From the NCBI GenBank assembly GCA_946547205.1, contig CAMNPA010000001.1, forward strand, positions 1 through 45,170: a DNA stretch of 45,170 bases, in the 5' to 3' direction. The translations under genes were made by a program, and so were the position numbers. Positions 8,642 through 15,677 of this stretch are shown here, in pieces. The stretch comes from an uncultured Selenomonadales bacterium. Its GTDB lineage: Bacteria; Bacillota; Negativicutes; Selenomonadales; Selenomonadaceae. Below the pieces are notes generated by a model. It had not been told where the DNA came from, made no database searches, and was given only the letters and a program-made list of their open reading frames with translations. Positions within the stretch are counted from its first letter, which is position 1. Each line of letters begins with the position of its first letter.

Positions 8642-9527
8642 CAGACTGCCAATATTGCCCGCTGATGATGTCCACGGCAGAAATGCGACTGCGCCAAGAG
8701 CCCGTGTCCAACATGAGAATATTTCTGTTCGGCACGGCAAAAGGTCTGGTGTTGTCAAAAATTTCTTTCGGATTCATGTAGTCGACCAAAAATTTATCTT
8801 CAAGCGTCATCAGCACGGCACCATCTTTATCGCGTGTTGAAAGCGTCTGTGTCGGCGTGTGTCCCACGACGATTATTTCTTTGCCGTTGTAGCCTCTGGT
8901 TCTATGAAAAAATTCCTTGCGAATCCAAATCAAATCATCAACTGTCTGATCTTCAAGCGCGACGGTTGGTCTAACTCCTGCGTGACAAAAAAAATACGTC
9001 CTGCCGTCAACTTCAATCGTATAGCTCAGATCCAAATTCTTAATGAAGTTCAAGAACTCGTCAACGATAAATTCGTTTTTCCGTCGAAGTTTAAGCAAGG
9101 CGTTAATGGTTTTGTCGCCGCCGTTGAGCACCCACAAAGCCGCATCCACATATTCCTTGACATCTCGATTAGTGAATCGATCTTTCTCGCCGCTAAAAAT
9201 CTTGTCCAGCAACTCGCGATCGTTCTTAAAGGCGTCAACCAACATAAGCTCATGATTGCCGGCAAGGAACACGAAATTTTTTTTGGTCTGTTGCTCAATC
9301 AACCATTCCAGAGTTTCAGCGACATTATATCCGCGATCAATATAATCGCCGTGGAAGATACACAAATCATCATCAGCCACGTTGAGTTTTTTCCATAACG
9401 ACATGAGCTTATACCAACAGCCATGTATGTCGCCGATTGCCAAAATTCTTTTGTAAGGCGAATCGTTTTTTTGTGGAATGAGATTTTCCATGCCGCCAAG
9501 GAAATTTTTAGTTGTATAATTTTCCAA
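8619..9527 (-). CDS. PPP-family serine/threonine (or Ap4A-type) phosphatase
   Basis: This is a metal-dependent phosphoesterase of the PPP superfamily, 302 residues, with all motifs intact: GDIHG (Asp33, His35), GDYIDRG (Asp61, Arg65), GNHE (Asn91, His92), CHAGV and GHTPT. Members of this bacterial group (PrpA/PrpE/ApaH-like) hydrolyse phosphoproteins or dinucleoside polyphosphates; which applies cannot be decided here. The start is taken as the TTG at 9525-9527 because AAAGGAGAGAAATCAT lies just upstream and because the resulting N terminus then matches in length that of the paralogue at 6201-7421. The next ATG at 9491 has no site. Flanked on both sides by Sel1-repeat genes on the same strand, it probably works with those scaffolds. 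Confidence 0.88.
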   Translation of the reverse strand: MENYTTKNFLGGMENLIPQKNDSPYKRILAIGDIHGCWYKLMSLWKKLNVADDDLCIFHGDYIDRGYNVAETLEWLIEQQTKKNFVFLAGNHELMLVDAFKNDRELLDKIFSGEKDRFTNRDVKEYVDAALWVLNGGDKTINALLKLRRKNEFIVDEFLNFIKNLDLSYTIEVDGRTYFFCHAGVRPTVALEDQTVDDLIWIRKEFFHRTRGYNGKEIIVVGHTPTQTLSTRDKDGAVLMTLEDKFLVDYMNPKEIFDNTRPFAVPNRNILMLDTGSWRSRISAVDIISGQYWQSDENFGEE

Positions 9528-9657
9528 ATGATTTCTCTCCTTTATAAAGCTTGCGATGTTATTTTTGTTGAGGTGTTTCCTCAAATACTTGGCGTCTAAA
9601 ACACTCGACAATTTTATCACAAATATGAGCGGCGACCACTGAATCTGTAGAAAATTT

Positions 9658-10830
9658 TTACACGATTCCTGCGCGGCTTAATTCTTTAAGTTTCATTTTG
9701 GCGCACCAATATTCCAGCTTTGCGCTCTTTCGATAGAAGTCAATCGCTTTGTGCATGTCGGGAGCGACAAAGCCGCAACCTTCCTCGTAAATATTTCCGA
9801 GTTCATAAAAAGCTTCGTCCGGTTCACTTATTTCGGCGAGCTTGGTTAAGCATTCAACGGCTTTATGACCGTCTTGAGTGACGCCGCCTTTACCGTTTCG
9901 CCAAATATCGGCAAGAACTTTCAGCGCATCGGACGGACTGACAAAAAAATTATTCGTTTCGTTACGTTCAATTATCTCTGTGAGATATTCAATGGCTTTG
10001 TAGCCGTCGGGCTCCACACCGGCTTTGCCCTCAAGAAAAATTTCGGCGATCTCCTTAAGTTTTTCAGTGTCATCTTTGGCAAGCTCCGATAAGTATTCGA
10101 CAGCTTTGTAGCCGTCGGGAACGACTCCAATTTTGCCTTCAAGGTAAAGTCGAGCGGCGTTTTCAAGAGCCTCTTTATAATTTTGGAGTCCTGAACTTTC
10201 TATCCCGAAGTCACGATTAACCTTAGCCCAATATTTGCCGTGACGAATCATTTCCTCATAAATTTCAAGCGCGCGTCGTCCATCGGCTTTAAACTTACCG
10301 CAACCTTCCGTGCAAATTTCAGCAATGCTCATCAGTGCCTGCTTATCGTCAAGCGCGTCGAGTTTCTCATAAAATTCAATGGCTCTGTAACCGTCGGCTT
10401 TTAGACCGCCCAAGCCTTCACGAAACATTTCAGCCGCAAACTTAAAACCGTTTTTGTTACCGTGCTCGGCAGCTTTGATGAAAAGTTCCAAGGCTTTTTG
10501 TCCGTCCTGTTTAAAATTTTGCTTGCCGTCGCGATGAAATTCAGCCAATCGAATTGACGCAAGATCGTCATCGAGTTCAACGGCTTGAATTAAAAATTTC
10601 AAAGCCTGCTGCGGCGATCGTTCGACTTCACAAAATCCGTTGAAGTAAACTTCCGACAGCTCATACAAGGCGCGGGCTTGCGAATGCAGTTGTTCGGGGT
10701 CTCTGTTCGTTGCAAACTCTTTGAGCTTTTGCAGAGCGTCTTTGTCGCCGTCGCGAACTTTCTTGCCTAAATCTCCCGAAAGAGAATCACCGTCGCTGTA
10801 AGTTGTTTTTCCGTCGCTGTAGGTAATCAT
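9658..10830 (-). CDS. Sel1-repeat protein with eight variant repeats
   Basis: The protein is a 390-residue Sel1-like solenoid. Eight consecutive repeats are readable from about residue 50 to the end, most carrying the same variant core seen in the neighbour at 7436, for example AEIFLEGKAGVEPDGYKAIEYL and ARLYLEGKIGVVPDGYKAVEYL. The N terminus holds a short repetition (TYSDGKTTYSDGDS). The start is the ATG at 10828-10830, behind AAAGGAGCAAACAAG; an ATG six codons upstream is less suitable. A strong terminator hairpin lies directly upstream of this ribosome binding site, so expression needs read-through from the promoter near 13.56 kb. Such proteins are adaptor scaffolds. No enzyme motif or export signal is present. 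Confidence 0.85.
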   Translation of the reverse strand: MITYSDGKTTYSDGDSLSGDLGKKVRDGDKDALQKLKEFATNRDPEQLHSQARALYELSEVYFNGFCEVERSPQQALKFLIQAVELDDDLASIRLAEFHRDGKQNFKQDGQKALELFIKAAEHGNKNGFKFAAEMFREGLGGLKADGYRAIEFYEKLDALDDKQALMSIAEICTEGCGKFKADGRRALEIYEEMIRHGKYWAKVNRDFGIESSGLQNYKEALENAARLYLEGKIGVVPDGYKAVEYLSELAKDDTEKLKEIAEIFLEGKAGVEPDGYKAIEYLTEIIERNETNNFFVSPSDALKVLADIWRNGKGGVTQDGHKAVECLTKLAEISEPDEAFYELGNIYEEGCGFVAPDMHKAIDFYRKSAKLEYWCAKMKLKELSRAGIV

Positions 10831-10849
10831 CTTGTTTGCTCCTTTCAAG

Positions 10850-10892
10850 AAAAAGAACGTGCCGAAAAATTTTTTGACCTTTCGACACGCTC
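10850..10892 (-). terminator. Strong intrinsic terminator inside the operon, touching the next ribosome binding site
   Basis: On the minus strand GAGCGTGTCGAAA (10892-10880) pairs over 13 positions, two of them G-U, with TTTCGGCACGTTC (10867-10855), followed by TTTTTC. It lies 14 bases after the stop of the gene at 10906 and only a few bases before the AAAGGAG of the next gene. In an operon headed by a NusG paralogue, this is a natural site for regulated read-through. Confidence 0.75.
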
Positions 10893-10905
10893 AACATATT
10901 TTTTA

Positions 10906-12276
10906 TCAATCGTTATCGTTCAATTTTTTTCGCCACTCGGCGGCTTTAACTTTGTCTTGCGGAATTCCTTCGCCTAACTCGTACATCCACATAATTTTTT
11001 TGACTGCCTCGCGATGATAAGGCGTCCTGCCGTCACCTTGAGTAAAAGTTTTCTCGTAGAAATTCAGAGCCTTGACGAAATTTTGGCGCACACCTTCGCC
11101 GAGAAAGTAAGCGTCCGCGACTTTGTAAATAGCTTTTGGGATTGAGCGAACCGATTCATAATCTACGACTCTTTCAAGACCGCCGGCAACTTTGTAACGT
11201 TCAAAAGTCTCGGCAGGATCTTCGCGACAAACTTCGCCATCCTCCGACATTTTGGCGGCGTAATAGCGGGCAACGCTGTTGAAACGAAACGGGCTGAAAT
11301 GTCCGAAGTTTTCCCGCGTCCAAGCAATTTCCGAGAAGTTCTTAAACGCTTGCGGCAAATCTTGTTTGGTGCCGAGTCCGCGATAGATCATGAGCGTCAT
11401 TTTGATTTTCGCCATATTGTAGCCGAACTTTGCGGCGCGACTGTACCATTTGAACGCCTCAGCGTAGTCTTGCTCAATTTTGTTCTCGCCGATATAAAAA
11501 ACGTCGCCGATAATTGACATTGCCGCGACTGCCCACGAGTTTTGTCCGGTTTTCTTTTTGGTGCGAGCAGCTTTCTTGTACCATTTCAACGCGCCGACGA
11601 AATCATTTTTAAGAACGAACTCTTCAGCCATTCTGACCATTGCCATTGGGGAAGATTCGGCGGCTTGTTCCATCCAAGAACTTTCGCCGGTGATTTGAGC
11701 AATTTCCATTCTCGCCGAGTTCTCGTCATCTCTGTCAAGTTTGGCAAGCCACTCTTCGGCTTTGGCAATGTCTTTTTCCGTTCCGCGTCCGCAAGCATAA
11801 TTAATTGCCGTCTGCTTGATTGAATCCTGTTTATTCAATCCGGGCTTATCCAATTCAGCGGAAAGTTTGTACCATTTAAATTTATCTTCAGGGTCGTCCG
11901 AGATATAAGCTGTCACTCGCATCGCTTTAGGGTCGCCGGCTTCCGCGCCTCTGCGATACCAAATTTTGTATTCTTCGCCTTGCCAATTTCTTTCCGTGCC
12001 AATGCCGTCGTAAATTCGCCGAGCGGTTTCGGTCATTGATTCGGCGTCTCCTGCCTCTGCCGCCATACGATAATATTTGTAAGCCTTAGCCTCAAGTTCA
12101 GGGTCTTCTTTTGTTCTCGGCACCTTCAAAACTTCTTCAAGAGTTTGAACGGGAATAACATCGCCGACTTTATCTTCCAAAGCTCCTTTTGATCTTTGCG
12201 TATAAAAATTCGCAAGCGTCTTCATTGCAGACACATCGCCGGACTCGGCGGCTTGAATCAAATCTTTTTCGTTCAT
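10906..12276 (-). CDS. Sel1/TPR-repeat protein
   Basis: The protein is a 456-residue, all-helical repeat protein. Standard Sel1 units are visible, such as YKYYRMAAEAGDAESM, YKIWYRRGAEAGDPKAM, FKWYSRAAKFGYNMAKIKM and LNFYEKTFTQGDGRTPY, spread over the whole length, interrupted by acidic linkers. In contrast to the two Sel1 proteins further down the operon, its repeats follow the ordinary form rather than the PDG variant. The start has an excellent site (GGAAGGAGTCGTTAATC). There is no signal peptide or transmembrane segment. The gene sits 24 bases after the NusG paralogue and is followed by a terminator. A scaffold role is inferred from the fold; a partner cannot be named. Confidence 0.85.
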   Translation of the reverse strand: MNEKDLIQAAESGDVSAMKTLANFYTQRSKGALEDKVGDVIPVQTLEEVLKVPRTKEDPELEAKAYKYYRMAAEAGDAESMTETARRIYDGIGTERNWQGEEYKIWYRRGAEAGDPKAMRVTAYISDDPEDKFKWYKLSAELDKPGLNKQDSIKQTAINYACGRGTEKDIAKAEEWLAKLDRDDENSARMEIAQITGESSWMEQAAESSPMAMVRMAEEFVLKNDFVGALKWYKKAARTKKKTGQNSWAVAAMSIIGDVFYIGENKIEQDYAEAFKWYSRAAKFGYNMAKIKMTLMIYRGLGTKQDLPQAFKNFSEIAWTRENFGHFSPFRFNSVARYYAAKMSEDGEVCREDPAETFERYKVAGGLERVVDYESVRSIPKAIYKVADAYFLGEGVRQNFVKALNFYEKTFTQGDGRTPYHREAVKKIMWMYELGEGIPQDKVKAAEWRKKLNDND

Positions 12277-12300
12277 GATTAACGACTCCTTCCAATGAGT

Positions 12301-12864
12301 TTAAATTTTTTCAACCTGGCTGACATCCAAATCAACGGACATATTTCCAACCAAAACTTTGAGACGTTGCTTAGTATCATCGATACTTTTTACAATCCCA
12401 ATCTGATTTTCAAACGTGCCCTCTATAATCCGCACATTGTCATTGACCTTAAAGCCTTGAGTGTCGTCGCCAATACGTCTGTCAATCAAATCATTCAGAA
12501 TCCGTTCGGCTTCTTCTTTGCTCAACGGAATAGGATTTTTATCAACTCCGACAAAGCCCGTGACGTTAGTTGTATTGCGCACGATAAACCAAGAATTTGC
12601 ATCGACAATCATATCGACAAGAACATAGCCCGGAAAAATTTTTTTCTTGACGACTCGTCGCTTGCCGTTCTTAAACTCGGACTCTTCGCACATTGGCACG
12701 ATAACATCAAAGATAACATTTTCAAGCCCTTGCGCTGCGATTTTTTTCTTAAGCGCGTCTCTAACCGTATTTTCGCGACCGGAATAAGTTTTGACAAAAT
12801 ACCAAGCACGTTCAGAAGTTCTCTCCAATTCAGGAAGACTTTTCTTTTTGCTTGTCTTATTCAT
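12301..12864 (-). CDS. NusG paralogue, probable specialised processive antiterminator
   Basis: NusG-family proteins bind RNA polymerase through the N-terminal NGN domain and contact RNA, ribosome or Rho through a C-terminal KOW domain. Here residues 20-125 form the NGN domain (AWYFVKTYSGRENTV, KKKIFPGYVLVDM, VRNTTNVTGFVG) and residues 135-187 the KOW domain (VRIIEGTFENQIGIVKSI to VSQVEKI). A lysine-rich tail of about 18 residues precedes the NGN domain. The housekeeping nusG normally lies beside secE and rplK. This one lies between TPR/Sel1 genes at the head of a 12-kb operon, so it is better read as a second, dedicated copy of the LoaP/UpxY type. Sequence similarity to ordinary NusG is still high. 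The start is preceded by AAAGGAGCACATA. Confidence 0.85.
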   Translation of the reverse strand: MNKTSKKKSLPELERTSERAWYFVKTYSGRENTVRDALKKKIAAQGLENVIFDVIVPMCEESEFKNGKRRVVKKKIFPGYVLVDMIVDANSWFIVRNTTNVTGFVGVDKNPIPLSKEEAERILNDLIDRRIGDDTQGFKVNDNVRIIEGTFENQIGIVKSIDDTKQRLKVLVGNMSVDLDVSQVEKI

Positions 12865-12876
12865 TATGTGCTCCTT

Positions 12877-13371
12877 TCAGTTCTCGGCTAAAAGTTTGCG
12901 AATACGCGCGGCAATTCTTCGACGCTCAACCGCTTGCAGATATTCCCATGTGCACTCATTGTGGCGACGCGTCTGAAATACCATCGTCCTTGCAAAAATA
13001 TTTCCGCGATCAATCAGATAAATTTCGTTATACGTCTTGTCAATCAGATTCAGAATAAAGTTGAGCGTGTCCTTATCATTTTTCGGAACGCCGTAACCTT
13101 GTTCTGCCATCTCCAAAATATTTTGCATTGACTCTTCGTCGAGAAAAGTTTCCGCCAGCTCTTTATACAAGGCAAGAGATTTTTCATAGTCGCCATTTCC
13201 GCGCAGAAGGTCAGCAAGTTCTTTCATCGCATCAAAATTTTTTGTCGTCGCCGATTTTGCCAGCCACTCGACATAGTTTTGCTGATCTCCTTCCGTCCGA
13301 TAAATGTTTGCGAGTTTGTACATGCAATCGCCGTCACCGTCTTGCGCCCAATGAATCAATTTTTCTTTCAT
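12877..13371 (-). CDS. Small TPR/Sel1-like protein at the head of the operon
   Basis: The 164-residue product is predicted to be all-helical, with two or three TPR-like pairs in its first 110 residues (MYKLANIYRTEGDQQNYVEWL, then MKELADLLRGNGDYEKSLALYKELAE). A different C-terminal third carries an EYLQAVERRRIAARIRKLL basic helix. It has no enzyme motif, signal peptide or membrane segment. The start is supported by GGAGGCAAACAATC. It is the first sizeable gene after the promoter and leader at 13.37-13.56 kb and lies 12 bases before the NusG paralogue, so the two are co-transcribed and may act together. The function is not recognised. Confidence 0.7.
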   Translation of the reverse strand: MKEKLIHWAQDGDGDCMYKLANIYRTEGDQQNYVEWLAKSATTKNFDAMKELADLLRGNGDYEKSLALYKELAETFLDEESMQNILEMAEQGYGVPKNDKDTLNFILNLIDKTYNEIYLIDRGNIFARTMVFQTRRHNECTWEYLQAVERRRIAARIRKLLAEN

Positions 13372-13458
13372 GATTGTTTGCCTCCGTTCTTTTAATGAAA
13401 TTGTTTTCTTGAGTATTTCAACTCCGCCGGTATTTTATCTAAGCCGCCGTCGGTCGCT

Positions 13459-13497
13459 GTATCGGATTCTCGGCGTCTCCGCTTAATCTCCCGATAC
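13459..13497 (-). promoter_or_regulatory. Hairpin in the operon leader, candidate antitermination signal
   Basis: The minus-strand leader from about 13,550 to the first gene at 13,371 is some 180 nt long. Within it, GTATCGG (13497-13491) and CCGATAC (13465-13459) pair perfectly over seven bases and enclose a smaller CGG/CCG hairpin. A 41-codon Arg-rich open frame (13392-13517) runs through the element but has no ribosome binding site. Long structured leaders upstream of a NusG paralogue are where such factors load. Confidence 0.45.
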
Positions 13498-13556
13498 CGA
13501 GGTCTTTCTGTACTCATTTGCAGTTTTCAAGGATCATTTGTGAATCCGCAATGCGA

Positions 13557-13565
13557 AGTATAGCA
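13557..13565 (-). promoter_or_regulatory. Extended -10 promoter for the NusG/Sel1/phosphatase/restriction operon
   Basis: The minus strand reads TGCTATACT, that is TG-N-TATACT, a good extended -10 element. No -35 box at correct spacing was found (a TGACAT lies too close). The next upstream gene ends with a terminator at 13589-13626, so a new start here is expected. Confidence 0.45.
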
Positions 13566-13588
13566 GAAATCAAAATGTCATTTCGTGT

Positions 13589-13626
13589 AAAAAAAATAGC
13601 CGACTGCATGTTTTGATAGCGGTCGG
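13589..13626 (-). terminator. Intrinsic terminator after the Sel1 gene at 13645
   Basis: The minus strand reads CCGACCGC, an 11-base loop, GCAGTCGG, then a short spacer and eight T. The stem has five outer pairs, one mismatch and two inner pairs. It separates the WYL-Sel1 unit from the downstream operon. Confidence 0.65.
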
Positions 13627-13644
13627 AAAAATTTTTGTTCGCAT

Positions 13645-14250
13645 TTAGCTTTCAATGTGAAGCTCCGCAAGTTCTTCAAGCTTTGTGGCGGCAAAGGCGT
13701 TTCCTTTTTGAGCAGCCAAGAAATACCAATGCTGCGCTTGTTCGTAATCCTGCGCGACAATTTCGCCGGTCTCGTAAATCGAACCGAGCTTGCACATTGC
13801 AATTACGTTGCCGTTGCGTGCCGCCTTGGTGTAATAATCGAGAGCGCGTTCATTGTCGATGTCCACGCCGTAGCCATACTCATACATTTCAGCCATACGA
13901 AACGCCGCGTTGACGTTGCAGCCGCAGCTGAACGCAAAAGAATACAAACCGAATGCTCTGGAATAATTTTGCTCGACGCCGCGACCGTAGAAATACATTT
14001 CGGCAAGAGTGTATACCGCCGGGGCATCACGCAAAAAAAATAAAGGCGAACGGTCAAGCCAACAAGCCGCCTTTTCGTAATCAACTTCCGTACCGATGCC
14101 GTTGTAGTACATCAAGCCGACTTGCGTTATCGCTTTGCTGTTGCCGAGTTGAGCCGCTTTAATGTAATGAGCAAGCGCATTTTCAAAATCTCCGGCGAAA
14201 TAATACTTGTCGGCAATTGAAAGCTCTCGAACACCTTTTCTGTCTGACAT
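13645..14250 (-). CDS. Sel1-repeat protein paired with a WYL regulator
   Basis: The 201-residue product is made almost entirely of five Sel1 units of standard type, for example ALAHYIKAAQLGNSKAITQVGLM, YFYGRGVEQNYSRAFGLYSFA and YEYGYGVDIDNERALDYYTKAA. The start is the ATG at 14248-14250 behind AGGAGACTGATCTTT; a longer open frame would run back into the WYL gene. It begins five bases after the WYL stop, so the pair is one operon closed by the terminator at 13589-13626. No export signal or catalytic motif is present. It is probably a cytoplasmic adaptor, perhaps a partner or target of the WYL regulator. Confidence 0.82.
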   Translation of the reverse strand: MSDRKGVRELSIADKYYFAGDFENALAHYIKAAQLGNSKAITQVGLMYYNGIGTEVDYEKAACWLDRSPLFFLRDAPAVYTLAEMYFYGRGVEQNYSRAFGLYSFAFSCGCNVNAAFRMAEMYEYGYGVDIDNERALDYYTKAARNGNVIAMCKLGSIYETGEIVAQDYEQAQHWYFLAAQKGNAFAATKLEELAELHIES

Positions 14251-14255
14251 AAAGA

Positions 14256-15530
14256 TCAGTCTCCTAACTTTTTCAGAGCCGCCATTAGTCTTTCGCGAAG
14301 TTTTTTCTTGATTTTCAGCGGGCTTATTACCGTGACTTTGTCGCTGTAGCGCATGAGCCATTGATAAAGTCCGTCGTTGTCCTGCACCGTCATTATCGTT
14401 TGAAATTTCTCGTTGTTGTTTGCAGACGGTCGGACGATTTGTTTCAAAGTCAGCTGCGTGAGTATCGTTTCCAAAAAATTTTTATCGAACTCAATCGTCA
14501 CGTCCACTGTCGGCGAAGTATTCGTAGCCATGTAAATATGCTCGCGCATGTAGCGATCCAGCGAAAAATTTTTGAAGGAAGTCTCATTCAATTTAAGGTT
14601 GTTCTCTATTTCGTCAAGTCTTGCTCTCGTTGCATTGTCCGTATAGTATGGATGAGATTCCATGGCATAGCGCGCGTAAAAATCAATTCGTCTAAGCGTT
14701 TCTGTGTTCTCTTCCAAGATTTTCAAGTTTGTTATCAGGGAAACTTTAAAATGTGTGAGCTGCTGTCCTTCCGCCGTATCGCAATTCGGATAATGCGAGT
14801 AAGCGATAAGATAACATTCGTCTTCTTCCCACGTCAAAAAATACGGCGAGACCCGGAAAGTTTCTGTGATTTTCTCGTGCGACTTTCGTTGTTTCTGCCG
14901 CGTTTGCAACGGAACTTTTTCATCCTCATATTTAAAACTTCGCTCGTAAAGGTTAAACGTCACCTGTCGTCCCTCGATTATGGCTTTCAGCAGCTCCGAT
15001 ATTATCGGCAAAATTTTTCGGTGCGTTTTGCGACGAATGCCCTGCCATATTTTAATCTGCTTATTTACAATGGCATAGCTGAACATGTCGCCGGTTGTGC
15101 CGATTAAGCTTTTAAATTTTTTGATGATGGTTTCGGTCTCTTCCGTTGAAATTGAAGGCGTTCGATAGAGCGCGATAACAATCAGCGCAAATTCTGCGGG
15201 CGTGAAAAGAAATTCTCTGCCTTCGTTTGCATTGTAATAGCCAAGCTTGTTGTCGGCGCAAGTCTCTATTTTGTAAAGTTCGGGCAGCAGATTCATATCA
15301 TTAACGATTCGACTTACGGTCGGCGGAACTTTGAACTTTTTAGGATTCATCAGCAATTCAACATCAGGTTTCGGAAAATCCTTTGGAAAAAGTTCGTGCA
15401 GCGTCGTTTCGACTTCCTTGATAATTTCCCGCGCTGTTTTCGGATTTTCTCTGTCCGTATTTTGCAGAGCATTGACTATCAGCAAATCTTTAATGAAATT
15501 TTTGGAAAAAATTTTGGCTTTAGAACTCAT
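14256..15530 (-). CDS. WYL-domain transcriptional regulator
   Basis: The protein has 424 residues. The N-terminal 110 residues would hold the DNA-binding winged helix (a helix pair around FIKDLLIVNALQN and PPTVSRIVNDMNLLPEL). The middle (about 190-290) has the beta-rich WYL-type sensor, with FRVSPYFLTWEEDECYLIAYS. The C-terminal region ends with the WCX-type extension, recognisable from GLYQWLMRYSDKVTVISPLKIKKKL. WYL regulators respond to nucleic-acid or nucleotide ligands and often control defence or stress genes. The start has AGGAGAATTATC upstream. It is transcribed with the Sel1 gene downstream. What it regulates is not shown, though two operons rich in Sel1 proteins and a restriction system lie next to it. 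Confidence 0.82.
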   Translation of the reverse strand: MSSKAKIFSKNFIKDLLIVNALQNTDRENPKTAREIIKEVETTLHELFPKDFPKPDVELLMNPKKFKVPPTVSRIVNDMNLLPELYKIETCADNKLGYYNANEGREFLFTPAEFALIVIALYRTPSISTEETETIIKKFKSLIGTTGDMFSYAIVNKQIKIWQGIRRKTHRKILPIISELLKAIIEGRQVTFNLYERSFKYEDEKVPLQTRQKQRKSHEKITETFRVSPYFLTWEEDECYLIAYSHYPNCDTAEGQQLTHFKVSLITNLKILEENTETLRRIDFYARYAMESHPYYTDNATRARLDEIENNLKLNETSFKNFSLDRYMREHIYMATNTSPTVDVTIEFDKNFLETILTQLTLKQIVRPSANNNEKFQTIMTVQDNDGLYQWLMRYSDKVTVISPLKIKKKLRERLMAALKKLGD

Positions 15531-15677
15531 GATAATTCTCCTGACTTTATATCACAGACGAACGACCGTATAAATGAAGAAAGCTCGACAGCGTTTCCGT
15601 CGCACTGCCAAGCTTAATCCGTTTAATGGTTTATTTCAAGAACTTTTGGGCAAAAATTTCAAGGCTCGAAATGCAAT

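Noticed and set aside
9560..9600. Hairpin TTGAGG/CCTCAA upstream of the intact phosphatase gene
   Set aside because: The six-pair stem has no T tract on either useful side; probably chance.
13392..13517. 41-codon Arg-rich open frame in the operon leader
   Set aside because: It has no ribosome binding site, and its sequence is dominated by the hairpin element; more likely untranslated leader RNA, though a leader peptide is not excluded.
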